The position numbers were made by a program, and so were the translations under genes. From CAVQUE01 sp046290435 (GTDB taxonomy: Bacteria > Actinomycetota > Acidimicrobiia > Acidimicrobiales > UBA8592), in the NCBI GenBank assembly GCA_046290435.1, contig JBKAGO010000032.1:1-64000 (forward strand): DNA of 64,000 nucleotides, in the 5' to 3' direction. Positions 7,886 to 17,997 of the stretch are shown here, piece by piece (position 1 is the first letter of the stretch; every line of letters begins with the position of its first letter). The notes under the pieces were generated by a model. It saw nothing but the letters and a program-made list of their open reading frames with translations, did not search any database and had not been told where the DNA came from.

Positions 7886-9244
7886 GTGTCCACCGCCATC
7901 TGCTGGTTCCGACGCGATCTCCGTCTCGGCGACAACCCCGCATGGGACGCCGCCACCACCGCCGACGCGGTCGTCGCCCTGTACGTCTACGACTCCCGGC
8001 TCCTCGAGTCCGCAGGCCCGTTCCGGCGCCGCTCGGTGCTCGCAGCGGTCGAGGCCCTCGCCGCCGAGCTCGCCGAGGTCGGCGGTCGTCTGCTGACGAT
8101 CGGACCGACCGACGACGTGGCCGCAGCGCTCGAGCGCGCCGTCGAGCTCGTCGGCGCCGATCTCGTCCACGCCGACGCCGACGTCACGCCCTACGCGACC
8201 GCACGCGACCGCCGGGCCACCGACGTCCTCGCCGTGCCGATCGAGTGGCATTGGGGCAACCTCGTGCACCCACCCGGCAGCGTCCTCACCGCCAAGGGCA
8301 CCCTGTCGCAGGTCTTCACGCCGTTCTCGAAACGTTGGTTCGCCACCGCGCTGCCCGACCGACCCCGGGCAGGATCGGCAAAGGTCGGAGCACCCGACGG
8401 CGGCGACCCGCTGCTGCACCCCGACGCCGATCCACCCCGCCCTGCAGGCACCGATGCCGCGCACGCCCGGCTCGCCCGGTTCTGCGAGGTCGTCGACGAC
8501 TACCCCGAGCTGCGCGACATCCCCTGCGAAGCCGGCACGTCCGAGATCTCAACCGACCTCAAGCTCGGCGTCCTCGGCCCCCGGGAGGTCCTCGAGATCG
8601 TGGGTACCCACTCCCCCGGCCGCGAGGCCTTCGTCCGCCAACTCGCCTGGCGTGACTGGTACGCCCATCACCTTCTCGCCCGACCCGAGGTCGTCGACCG
8701 GGCGGTGCGTGGCGACTACGACGCCATCGTGTGGCGCGACGACGAGGACGGGTTCCGGGCCTGGACCGAGGGCCGCACCGGCTATCCCATCGTCGATGCG
8801 GGCATGCGCCAGCTCGCCGAGACGGGCTGGATGCACAACCGGGTCCGGATGATCGTCGCCTCGTTCCTCGTGAAGGACCTGCTGATCGACTGGCGCCGCG
8901 GCGAGCGCTGGTTCCGGCACCTGCTCACCGACGCCGACGTGGCCCAGAACGTCGGCAACTGGCAGTGGGCCGCGGGCACCGGCTACGACGCCGCCCCCTA
9001 CTTCCGGATCTTCAATCCCGTCTCCCAGAGCGAGCGCTTCGACCCCGACGGCACCTACATCCGTCGCTGGGTCCCCGAGCTGGCCGAGGTCGATGCGAAG
9101 CTCGTCCATGCGCCGTGGGAGGCGGCACCGCTGGACCTCGCCGCCGCCGGCGTCGTGCTGGGCGACACCTACCCGGCGCCCATCGTCGATCACGGGGCCG
9201 CCCGCGAGCGGACCCTGGCCGCCTACAAGGCCGCCGTCGCGTGA
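7886..9244 (+). CDS. phr: Deoxyribodipyrimidine photolyase
   Basis: Light-driven FAD enzyme that splits cyclobutane pyrimidine dimers. The 452-residue product starts with ICWFRRDLRLGDNPAW (photolyase alpha/beta antenna domain). It carries the helical FAD-binding domain with RQLAWRDWYAHHLL, TGYPIVDAGMRQLAETGWMH, the NRVRMIVASFLVKDLL block and NWQWAAGTGYDAAPYFRIFN. These match class I CPD photolyases; a cryptochrome role is less likely but not excluded. The GTG at 7886 starts 4 residues before the conserved strand and has TACGGT 6 nt upstream. It is divergent from scpA and 75 bp upstream of trpS, which has its own -10 box. Confidence 0.93.
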   Translation: MSTAICWFRRDLRLGDNPAWDAATTADAVVALYVYDSRLLESAGPFRRRSVLAAVEALAAELAEVGGRLLTIGPTDDVAAALERAVELVGADLVHADADVTPYATARDRRATDVLAVPIEWHWGNLVHPPGSVLTAKGTLSQVFTPFSKRWFATALPDRPRAGSAKVGAPDGGDPLLHPDADPPRPAGTDAAHARLARFCEVVDDYPELRDIPCEAGTSEISTDLKLGVLGPREVLEIVGTHSPGREAFVRQLAWRDWYAHHLLARPEVVDRAVRGDYDAIVWRDDEDGFRAWTEGRTGYPIVDAGMRQLAETGWMHNRVRMIVASFLVKDLLIDWRRGERWFRHLLTDADVAQNVGNWQWAAGTGYDAAPYFRIFNPVSQSERFDPDGTYIRRWVPELAEVDAKLVHAPWEAAPLDLAAAGVVLGDTYPAPIVDHGAARERTLAAYKAAVA

Positions 9245-9305
9245 GCGACCGACTCTGACACCGACGGGCCTGCGGAAAACACCCGCCACTGCCCCACCCG
9301 GCCGT

Positions 9306-9311
9306 TACCCT
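9306..9311 (+). promoter_or_regulatory. Candidate -10 box of trpS
   Basis: TACCCT is followed by 8 nt and the trpS ATG at 9320. No Shine-Dalgarno is seen between them, consistent with a leaderless mRNA. Confidence 0.4.
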
Positions 9312-9319
9312 CACCGGCC

Positions 9320-10294
9320 ATGGCACGTGTGTTCAGCGGCATCCAGCCCTCGGGCGACCTCCACCTCGGCAACCTGTTGGGCGCGCTCGTCAACTGGGTC
9401 GACCATCAGGACCATCACGACGCCGTCTACTGCGTCGTCGACCTCCACGCGCTGACCCTGCCGAAGGACCCAGCGACGCTGCGGGCCGCCACCATCGAGG
9501 TGGCCCAGCTGCTCATCGCCATCGGCATCGACCCCGAACGCAGCATCCTGTTCGTCCAGAGCCAGGTGCCCGAACACCCCCAGCTCGCGTGGCTGATGGA
9601 ATGCACCGTCAGCTACGGCGAGCTCAGCCGCATGACGGCCTTCAAGGACAAGGCCGACCGCCAGGACTTCGTGTCGGCGTCGCTGTTCACCTACCCCGCA
9701 CTCCAGGCCGCCGACATCTTGTTGTACGACACCGACCTGGTGCCCGTCGGCGACGATCAGCGCCAGCACATCGAGATCACCCGAGACATCGCCGAGCGGT
9801 TCAACAGCCGCTACGGCGACACCTTCACCGTGCCGGCCCACGTCATCCCACCCACCGGGGCCCGGGTCATGGACCTGCAACAGCCCGGCCGCAAGATGTC
9901 GAAGTCCGAGGAATCCGCCGGCACCGTGCTGGTGCTCGACGACCTCGCCGTCACCGCCAAGAAGTTCAAGCGGGCGGTCACCGACAGCGAGAACGAGGTC
10001 CGCTACGACCCCGAGACCAAGCCGGGCGTGTCGAACCTGTTGTCGATCCTGGCTGCGGCCACCGGCGGCGACCCCACGACGCTGGCCGACTCCTACCAAC
10101 AGTACGGCCCGCTGAAGGCCGACACCGCCGAGGCCGTCGTCGAGGTCCTGCGTCCCATCCAGGAGCGCTATCAGGCCCTCGCCGACGATCCGGCCGAGAC
10201 CGCACGGCTCCTGGCGCTGGGTGCGGGCAAGGCCCACGAGATCGCCGCTGCCACCCTGGCTCGCGCCAAGGAGAACATCGGCCTGCTCGCCTGA
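9320..10294 (+). CDS. trpS: Tryptophanyl-tRNA synthetase
   Basis: Class I aminoacyl-tRNA synthetase charging tRNA-Trp. The 324-residue product begins RVFSGIQPSGDLHLGNLLGA with the HIGH-type motif HLGN, and has the KMSKS loop in GRKMSKSEES. The central SYGELSRMTAFKDKADR and FTYPALQAADILLYDTDLVP blocks are characteristic of bacterial TrpRS. Length is standard. It converges on the amidohydrolase gene; a 6-bp GC hairpin lies in the 24-bp gap. Confidence 0.97.
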   Translation: MARVFSGIQPSGDLHLGNLLGALVNWVDHQDHHDAVYCVVDLHALTLPKDPATLRAATIEVAQLLIAIGIDPERSILFVQSQVPEHPQLAWLMECTVSYGELSRMTAFKDKADRQDFVSASLFTYPALQAADILLYDTDLVPVGDDQRQHIEITRDIAERFNSRYGDTFTVPAHVIPPTGARVMDLQQPGRKMSKSEESAGTVLVLDDLAVTAKKFKRAVTDSENEVRYDPETKPGVSNLLSILAAATGGDPTTLADSYQQYGPLKADTAEAVVEVLRPIQERYQALADDPAETARLLALGAGKAHEIAAATLARAKENIGLLA

Positions 10295-10298
10295 CGGC

Positions 10299-10314
10299 GG
10301 CGCCTGCGGGCGCC
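10299..10314. terminator. Short GC hairpin between convergent trpS and amidohydrolase genes
   Basis: GGCGCC-TGCG-GGCGCC forms a 6-bp perfect stem right after the trpS stop. There is no T-tract on either side, so efficient intrinsic termination is uncertain. Confidence 0.35.
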
Positions 10315-10318
10315 CGCT

Positions 10319-11563
10319 TCAGCTCGGGAGGTCGAGGCCCAGCAGCCGGATGGCGTTGCCGCGGACGATCTTGTTCACGACGTCTTGGGGCAGGTGCCCC
10401 ATCATCTCGGTCGCGACCTCGAGGGTGTCGGGCCAGGTGGTGTCGGTGTGGGGGTAATCGGTCTCGAACGTGACGTTGTCGATGCCGATCTTGTCCAGGC
10501 TGTCGAGACCGTGCTGATCACGGAAGAAGCAGCAGGTCACCGCCCGTCGGTAGTAGGTCGAGGGCGGCTCGGGCACGAGCTCCTGGGTCTTGGCCCAGGC
10601 ACGGTGCTCGCGCCACACGTCATCGGCACGTTCGAGGATGTACGGCACCCAGCCCATCTGGCCCTCGCTGTAGGCCAGCTTCAGGTCGGGGAAGCGCACC
10701 AGCACACCCGAGAACAGGAAATCGCTGAGTGAGGCCATGGCGTTGTTGAAGCTCAGCGTCGCCGCCACACCCGTCGGGGCGTCCGCCGAGGTGGCCGGCA
10801 TCTTCGAACTCGAGCCGATGTGCATGCACACCACGACACCGAGCTCCTGGCAGACCGCGAACATCGGATCCCAGTAGCCGGTGTGGATGCTGGGCAGACC
10901 CAGGTTGGGCGGGATCTCGCTGAAGCACATCGCCCGCACGCCACGTGCGGCGTTGCGGCGGATCTCGGCGACGGCGAGCTCGACATCCCACAGCGGGATG
11001 ATGATCAAGGGAATGAGGGCGCCGCCGGAATCGCCGCACCACTCCTCGACCATGAAGTCGTTGTAGGCGATGACACAGGCGAGCGCGAGCTCCTTGTCCT
11101 TGGCCTCCATGAACGTCTGGCCGCAGAACCTCGGGAACGTCGGGAACGACAGCGACGCCTCGACGTGGTTCATCTTCATGTCGGCGATGCGGGCCTTGGG
11201 CTCATAACACCCGGGACGCATCTCGTCGAAGGTGATGGGCACGGCCGTCATCTCGTCACGGGTGAACCCGACAGCCGCCACGTGGCGCTTGTTGGGGTGG
11301 ATGAGGTCCTCGTAGAACCAGACGTCGCCCCATGGCGCGTCGGGGGCGTCGAGGTCGTACTCGTACATCTTCTCGCCGCCCACGTAGCGGATGTCGCCGA
11401 CGCGACGGCGCTCGACGCGCGGGCCGCGCTCTTTGAACTTCGCCGGCAGCCACGTCTGCCACAGGTGCGCGGGTTCGACCAGGTGGTCGTCGACGCTGAT
11501 GATCGGGGGGATGATGCTGCGGGTGGGTGTGTCCGATGCAGCGGTGGGCTCGGTGATCGTCAC
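10319..11563 (-). CDS. Amidohydrolase-2 family metal-dependent hydrolase/decarboxylase
   Basis: Predicted TIM-barrel amidohydrolase of the PF04909 type (414 residues). Visible family features are ISVDDHLVEPAHLW at the N terminus, VVCMHIGSSSKMP mid-protein and FETDYPHTDTTWP near the C terminus, which supply the usual His/Asp metal ligands. The N-terminal DDH replaces the HxH of classical amidohydrolases. Such proteins act on aromatic or CoA-derived catabolites in actinobacteria; the substrate here is unknown. The GTG at 11563 is preceded by GAGGAG about 6 nt upstream. A perfect 10-bp-arm dyad sits in its promoter, implying a dedicated repressor not encoded nearby. Confidence 0.8.
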   Translation of the reverse strand: MTITEPTAASDTPTRSIIPPIISVDDHLVEPAHLWQTWLPAKFKERGPRVERRRVGDIRYVGGEKMYEYDLDAPDAPWGDVWFYEDLIHPNKRHVAAVGFTRDEMTAVPITFDEMRPGCYEPKARIADMKMNHVEASLSFPTFPRFCGQTFMEAKDKELALACVIAYNDFMVEEWCGDSGGALIPLIIIPLWDVELAVAEIRRNAARGVRAMCFSEIPPNLGLPSIHTGYWDPMFAVCQELGVVVCMHIGSSSKMPATSADAPTGVAATLSFNNAMASLSDFLFSGVLVRFPDLKLAYSEGQMGWVPYILERADDVWREHRAWAKTQELVPEPPSTYYRRAVTCCFFRDQHGLDSLDKIGIDNVTFETDYPHTDTTWPDTLEVATEMMGHLPQDVVNKIVRGNAIRLLGLDLPS

Positions 11564-11609
11564 GTGGCGCTCCTCACAGCACAGACCGGCCACGCTGGCG
11601 CCGGTCGAG

Positions 11610-11636
11610 GTTTCTGACGGGTCGTCAGAAACTGTA
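11610..11636 (-). promoter_or_regulatory. TetR-like operator dyad overlapping the amidohydrolase promoter
   Basis: Positions 11610-11632 form GTTTCTGACG-GGT-CGTCAGAAAC, a perfect inverted repeat with 10-bp arms and a 3-bp spacer. On the minus strand TACAGT (11631-11636) is a plausible -10 box, placing the dyad at the start point, about 50-70 nt before the GTG. Architecture fits a TetR-family repressor site (inference). Confidence 0.6.
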
Positions 11637-11675
11637 CCCGGTGTGCCGCCCCGACGCAGGGTCCAGACGCTTCCG

Positions 11676-12221
11676 TCAGGCCGCGGCTTCGTCGGCCCGA
11701 CGCAGCGCGGCCGCCAGATGCGCCTCGATGCTGCGCTGATCGGCCTCGAGATGGTGCTCGAGCGCCCACGCGACGACCAGCGGCGAACTGCCGGCAGCCT
11801 CGAGCATCCGGGCGCCGCGCTCGTCGTGGTGGCGGTAGCGGGCCATCCGCCCGACCGGTCCGCGCCACTCGAGCCACCGAGCCGTGCGACGCCGGCCCAC
11901 GACGACACCGAAGAGTGTGGCCGCCACACGACCCGGCGTCCCCAGCGCGGTGTCGGCCTTGCCGACGTCGTGCAGCGCCGAGGCCACCAGCAGGTCCCGG
12001 GTGGGACGAACCGTCGGGTCGTTGCGAATGGCGACGGCGCACGCCACGCTGTGGGCCCGATCGGCCAGGGGCTGCGCCTGGTAGAGCGCCAACTCCTCCG
12101 GAGACAGCAGCGCTACCAACATGGCCTCGTCGGCTTCATCGGGAGCCTCGACCCGCAGCGACCAGACGAACCGCATCACCAGGTGGCGAGCCTCACCGGA
12201 CAGGGCTGCCGCACTAGCCAT
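11676..12221 (-). CDS. HD-domain protein (predicted phosphohydrolase)
   Basis: A 181-residue protein with the HD-domain core ASALHDVGKADTALG (His-Asp pair) and a later RYRHHDERGARML and ALEHHLEAD, which supply further histidine ligands. HD proteins hydrolyse phosphate esters of nucleotides or cyclic nucleotides; no specific substrate can be assigned. The ATG at 12221 overlaps the xerD stop by 8 bp, so it is probably the last gene of the pyrG-nudix-xerD transcript. Its own promoter is not apparent. Confidence 0.75.
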   Translation of the reverse strand: MASAAALSGEARHLVMRFVWSLRVEAPDEADEAMLVALLSPEELALYQAQPLADRAHSVACAVAIRNDPTVRPTRDLLVASALHDVGKADTALGTPGRVAATLFGVVVGRRRTARWLEWRGPVGRMARYRHHDERGARMLEAAGSSPLVVAWALEHHLEADQRSIEAHLAAALRRADEAAA

Positions 12222-13206
12222 CGTGGTTGCCTGCGTCGGCCAGGCGCGCCCGGGGGTGGGCGTCGCGATAGGCCGCGATCAGCGACGCCCGCGACACCAG
12301 GGTGTACACCTGGGTGGTCGAGATCGACGCATGGCCCAACAGTTCCTGCACGGTGCGGATGTCGGCGCCGTGGTCGAGCATGTGCGTCGCACAGCAGTGC
12401 CGAAGGGTGTGCGGCGACAACTTGGCGCCGAGTCCGACGGCCCCGCCGTGCTTCTTCACCACGCCCCAGGCTCCCTGGCGGCTGAGTCGGCCGCCGCGGT
12501 GGTTCAAGAACAGGGCCTCGGCATCGTCGCGGCCGGCCCAACGACGGGGCTCGAGCGCCCCCCGGCCAGCAGGCGCCACCCATGCACCGAGAGCCGCCAC
12601 GGCGTGACGTCCGAGGGGCACGACCCGCTCCTTCGATCCCTTGCCGAAGAGGCGACAGAGGGCGTCGTCGAGGTCGAGGTCGCGCAGTGACAGCCCGACC
12701 ACCTCGCTGATGCGGGCGCCGGTGCCGTAGAGCAGTTCGAGCAGTGCCCGGTCGCGACGTGCCAACGGCCCGTCGCCCTCGACTGCGTCGAGCAGGGCGC
12801 CGACCTCTTGCTCCGACAGCGCCTTCGGCAGGCCCTTGGCCACCTTGGGGACCTCGACCGATGCGGTCGGATCGTGGTCGAGGAGGCCCTCGGCGACCGC
12901 GAAGCGGTACAGCGAACGGATGCTCACCAGCGCCCGGGCCACCGTGGCCGACGCCACCCCAGCGTCCTGGCGGTGACGGAGGTAGTCGACGATGTCGTCC
13001 TCGGCGGCGGCGCCGAGGGGCGTCTCGCGGTCGTCGAGCCAGGTCACGAATGCATCGAGATCCCGTCGATACGCCTCGATCGTCGCCGCGCTGCGGCCCC
13101 GCTCGACCGTCAACCACAACATGAACTCGGCCACCTCGGGCGGCCGTTGCGGGCTCGGCACGCCCGGGGCACCGGCGTGGCTTCGCGTCGCAGCCGGGCG
13201 GGCCAC
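12214..13206 (-). CDS. xerD: Site-specific tyrosine recombinase XerD/XerC
   Basis: Resolves chromosome dimers at dif together with a partner recombinase. The 330-residue product has the SAM-like N-terminal domain (EFMLWLTVERGRSAATIEAY) and all catalytic residues: Arg in GTGARISEVVGL, Lys in GKGSKERVVPL, His-x-x-Arg in HTLRHCCATHML, His in LLGHASIS and Tyr in TTQVYTLV. About 25 extra N-terminal residues precede the usual start. XerD rather than XerC is favoured by the pyrG-nudix-xerD order seen in mycobacteria. It starts 2 bp after the Nudix stop. Confidence 0.93.
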   Translation of the reverse strand: MARPAATRSHAGAPGVPSPQRPPEVAEFMLWLTVERGRSAATIEAYRRDLDAFVTWLDDRETPLGAAAEDDIVDYLRHRQDAGVASATVARALVSIRSLYRFAVAEGLLDHDPTASVEVPKVAKGLPKALSEQEVGALLDAVEGDGPLARRDRALLELLYGTGARISEVVGLSLRDLDLDDALCRLFGKGSKERVVPLGRHAVAALGAWVAPAGRGALEPRRWAGRDDAEALFLNHRGGRLSRQGAWGVVKKHGGAVGLGAKLSPHTLRHCCATHMLDHGADIRTVQELLGHASISTTQVYTLVSRASLIAAYRDAHPRARLADAGNHDG

Positions 13207-13208
13207 CG

Positions 13209-13748
13209 TCAGATGCCGAGATGGCGAGCGGCCAGCAGCAGCCCGATGATGGTCTTACCGTCGGTGACGGCTCCCGACCCGATGGCATCGTGGAGCTCGC
13301 CGAGCGCGAGGCGCTCGATGGTCATCGCCTCTTCCTCGGCCCCCTGGCGGTCATCGTCGACCTCGGTGCAGCCCGTGGCCAGGAAGATGTGCGAGTACTC
13401 GTCGCAGAAGCCCGGCGTGTTCCAGAACGACCCCAGCCGGATCAGCTCACCCGGCGCGAGCCCGGCCTCTTCCTGGAGCTCGCGCACCGCGGTGACCGCC
13501 GGGTCCTCGCCGGGGACGTCCATCTTGCCCGCAGGGATCTCGAGCAGCTCGCGATCGAGGGGCGCCCGGTACTGGCGCACCAGCACGACGCTGTCACCCA
13601 CGACGGGCACGACGCCCACCGCTCCGGGGTGCCGGGCGATCTCGCGATGCACGACCGAACCGTCGGGCGACCGGAAGCGGGCGTCGTAGATGGAGATCAC
13701 CACCCCGTCGTGCACGAGGGTCTCGTCGAGGGGCTCGAAGCCGGTCAT
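13209..13748 (-). CDS. Nudix hydrolase, ADP-ribose pyrophosphatase type
   Basis: Predicted hydrolysis of ADP-ribose or related nucleotide sugars to AMP and ribose 5-phosphate. The 179-residue product has a Nudix box (AGKMDVPGEDPAVTAVRELQ, then EEAGL) with the REL-x-EE metal site intact. The first spacing has one residue more than the usual G-x5-E (GKMDVPGE). VVLVRQYRAPLDRELLEIPAG upstream of the box is typical of the ADPRase branch. The ATG at 13748 lies 7 bp after pyrG; the same pyrG-Nudix-xerD order occurs in M. tuberculosis. Confidence 0.9.
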   Translation of the reverse strand: MTGFEPLDETLVHDGVVISIYDARFRSPDGSVVHREIARHPGAVGVVPVVGDSVVLVRQYRAPLDRELLEIPAGKMDVPGEDPAVTAVRELQEEAGLAPGELIRLGSFWNTPGFCDEYSHIFLATGCTEVDDDRQGAEEEAMTIERLALGELHDAIGSGAVTDGKTIIGLLLAARHLGI

Positions 13749-13755
13749 GGGTTGG

Positions 13756-15405
<1,650 letters not shown>

Positions 15406-15416
15406 GGAGTGCCAAC

Positions 15417-17063
15417 CTACCGCGTTGCGGGCCCGGTGCGATGGACGGCACCCAGCGCAGCGGCTCCATCGAGCAGTTCGGCGGCGTGGCGGCGGGCGCT
15501 CTCGCTGTCGGGCGAACCCGACAACATGCGCGACAACTCGACCACACGGAGGTCGCGATCGAGCGCCGATGCCGTCACCGACACCATCGTGTCGTCGTCG
15601 TGTTTGACCACGGTGATGTGGTTGTCCGCGCACGCCGCGACCTGTGCCAGGTGGGTCACGACCAGCACCTGGCGGTGCTCGCCGAGGCGGGCGAGTGCCG
15701 CTCCGACCGCCTGGGCGGCTGCGCCGCCGACGCCGGCATCGACCTCGTCGAAGACCATCGTGGCCGGCTCGGCGGACAACACCAGACGCAGCGCCAGCAT
15801 CGTGCGGGCCAGCTCGCCGCCCGACGCCACCTTCGACAGCGGCGCCGGCGGGCTACCGGCGTTCATCGAGACGCGGAACTCGACATCGTCGCCGGGGTCC
15901 GCCCCCACCTGACATTCGACGACGGCCCGGGGCAACGCCAGGTGACGCAGGTGCTCGGTGACCTCCCCTGCCAGCGCCGGCGCACCGCCACGCCGAGCCG
16001 ACCCGACGGCGGCCTCGGCGGCAGCGATGGCGACGTCAGCGGCCGCGATCCGCTCCTCGAGCTCGGCGGCGAGCCGATCGTGGCGTTCGAGACGCTCGAG
16101 GCGCTCGGCGGTCTCGTCGCGGTAGGCCAGGACCTCTTCGAGGCTGTCGCCGTACTTGCGCCGCAGGTCCGACAGCGTCCGGCGTCGCTCCTGAACGGCG
16201 GCCAGGCGTTCGGGGTCGTCCTCGATGCGATCGGCCAGGCCTCGGGCGTCGGCCGCGACATCAGCCAACTCCGCGGCCAGGCCGTGCACCCGGGCGGCGA
16301 GTTCGGCGAGAGGGCCGTCGGGATCGATGACGGCCAACACGCGGGCGACGGCATCGGAGGCCGGGCCGTCGGTACCGAGCAGTTCGGCGGCGCTGTTGGC
16401 GGCGTGACGGTGGTCGCCCGCTCCGGCCAACAGCTCCTCGTCGGCCCGCAGCCGGTCATCCTCGTCGGCGTCGGCGATGCCGACCTGGTCGATCTCGTCG
16501 ACCTGGAAGCGGTACAGCTCCTGTTCGCGCAGACGTTCGCGTTCATCGCCGCCGAGCGCGGCGAGCTGCTGGGCCAGATCACGCCGAGCCATACGGGCTT
16601 CGACCAAGGGTGCGAGATCGACCCCGCAGTAGCGGTCCAGCGCCGCCCGCTGCGCCGAGGTGGCGACCAGCGCAGTGTGGGAGTGCTGACCGTTGACCTC
16701 GACGAGCTGCGCGCCGAGCTCCGCCAGGGTCGAAACCGTCGCCAGGCGACCGTTGAGGTAGGCGCGCGAACGCCCCGACGCCGGGATGACCCGCTGGATG
16801 ACCACCTCTTCGCCGTCGTGCACGAACCGGCCCTCGACGACGGCCTCGTCGCCATGGGGGCCGACGACACCCGGGTCGGCTCGTCCGCCGACGAGCAGCT
16901 GCAGCGCAGTCAACAACAGCGTCTTGCCCGCGCCGGTCTCGCCGGTGATCGCAGTCATGCCCGGCCCGAAGACCAACGCCAGCCGTTCGATGACCCCGAG
17001 GTTCTCCGCGGCCAGCTCCAACAGCTGGTCACCGTCGGTCGGTCGATGCTTCGTCTCGCTCAT
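15417..17063 (-). CDS. recN: DNA repair protein RecN
   Basis: SMC-like ATPase acting early in double-strand break repair. The 548-residue product has Walker A in ITGETGAGKTLLLTALQLL near residue 40 and a long Ala/Glu/Arg-rich coiled-coil middle (about 160-370). The C-terminal ATPase half has signature VASGGELARTMLALRLVL, Walker B in TMVFDEVDAGVGG and VVTHLAQVAA. Length matches the family. It sits between nadK and pyrG, as in mycobacteria. No LexA-like box was sought beyond inspection, and none was noticed in the 39-bp gap to nadK. Confidence 0.96.
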   Translation of the reverse strand: MSETKHRPTDGDQLLELAAENLGVIERLALVFGPGMTAITGETGAGKTLLLTALQLLVGGRADPGVVGPHGDEAVVEGRFVHDGEEVVIQRVIPASGRSRAYLNGRLATVSTLAELGAQLVEVNGQHSHTALVATSAQRAALDRYCGVDLAPLVEARMARRDLAQQLAALGGDERERLREQELYRFQVDEIDQVGIADADEDDRLRADEELLAGAGDHRHAANSAAELLGTDGPASDAVARVLAVIDPDGPLAELAARVHGLAAELADVAADARGLADRIEDDPERLAAVQERRRTLSDLRRKYGDSLEEVLAYRDETAERLERLERHDRLAAELEERIAAADVAIAAAEAAVGSARRGGAPALAGEVTEHLRHLALPRAVVECQVGADPGDDVEFRVSMNAGSPPAPLSKVASGGELARTMLALRLVLSAEPATMVFDEVDAGVGGAAAQAVGAALARLGEHRQVLVVTHLAQVAACADNHITVVKHDDDTMVSVTASALDRDLRVVELSRMLSGSPDSESARRHAAELLDGAAALGAVHRTGPATR

Positions 17064-17102
17064 CTGCTCACTCTCCTGCCACTCGTCGCCTCGACGGAGG
17101 CT

Positions 17103-17945
17103 TCATCGGTCGTTGAGTCCGAACTTGCGCTTGAGGGTGCGGTGGAAGTCCTTGCCGCCGAAGGACACGAACCGGGCCGGGGCCGGGGCCTCCCGGCACA
17201 CCACGACATCGTCGACCCCAAGCCGGTGCACGATGGTGCCGTCGACCGCGAGCGCCGCCTCTCGATCGGCCAGGACGGTGATGACCACCTCGTCTTCGGG
17301 CGACAGCACCAGACTTCGATCGAAGAGCGAATGCGGTGCCACCGGCGTCAGGACAAGCGCCCGATGCACCGGGTCGACGATGGGCCCACGCGCCGAGAAC
17401 GCATACGCGGTCGAACCGGTGGGGGTCGACACGATCAGGCCGTCGGCGGCATAGGTGGTGAAGAAGTCGTCGTTCAGGTCCAACTTGAGGCGCACGGTGC
17501 GACCGGAGTCGACCTTTTCGACCACCACCTCGTTGAGCGCGTGGAAGACCGGACCCCCGGCGACGGCCACCTCCAGACGCATCCGCTGCTCGATCACGTG
17601 CTCGCCGGCCAGGAACCCCTCGATGGCGTGGGTGGCCGCGTCGGGTTCGATCTCGGTCAGATAGCCGAGCTGGCCGAAGTTGACGCCCAGGACCGGGACC
17701 GAGTGGTCGGCGACCATGCCCACGGTTCGGAGCATCGATCCGTCGCCGCCGAGACTGACCGCCAGATCTGCGCCGACGCCGACTTGGTCGTCGGCGAGCG
17801 CGAGGTCCGGGCGGCCGAGCGCGGCGGCATCGCTCGCCGGCAGGATCACCTCGTGGTCGCGGTGCAGCAGCCAGTCGCAGAGCGCGAGCCCCTGCTCGAC
17901 GGCAGCGGTCCGGTGGATGTGCAGGAAGAGCGCGACGCGTGACAT
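17103..17945 (-). CDS. nadK: NAD kinase
   Basis: Phosphorylates NAD to NADP. The 280-residue product has the catalytic AVSLGGDGSMLRTVG motif, VLGVNFGQLGYLTEIEP, and the NAD-binding GLIVSTPTGSTAYAFSARGP block, all in normal order. The ATG at 17945 gives the standard N terminus (VALFLHIHRT). It follows tlyA by 52 bp and precedes recN by 39 bp; tlyA-nadK-recN is a conserved actinobacterial trio. Confidence 0.96.
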   Translation of the reverse strand: MSRVALFLHIHRTAAVEQGLALCDWLLHRDHEVILPASDAAALGRPDLALADDQVGVGADLAVSLGGDGSMLRTVGMVADHSVPVLGVNFGQLGYLTEIEPDAATHAIEGFLAGEHVIEQRMRLEVAVAGGPVFHALNEVVVEKVDSGRTVRLKLDLNDDFFTTYAADGLIVSTPTGSTAYAFSARGPIVDPVHRALVLTPVAPHSLFDRSLVLSPEDEVVITVLADREAALAVDGTIVHRLGVDDVVVCREAPAPARFVSFGGKDFHRTLKRKFGLNDR

Positions 17946-17997
17946 CGCCCCGCAGCGTAGGCGGCGGCACTGACAGCCACCGCGACCCGGCGCCCGG

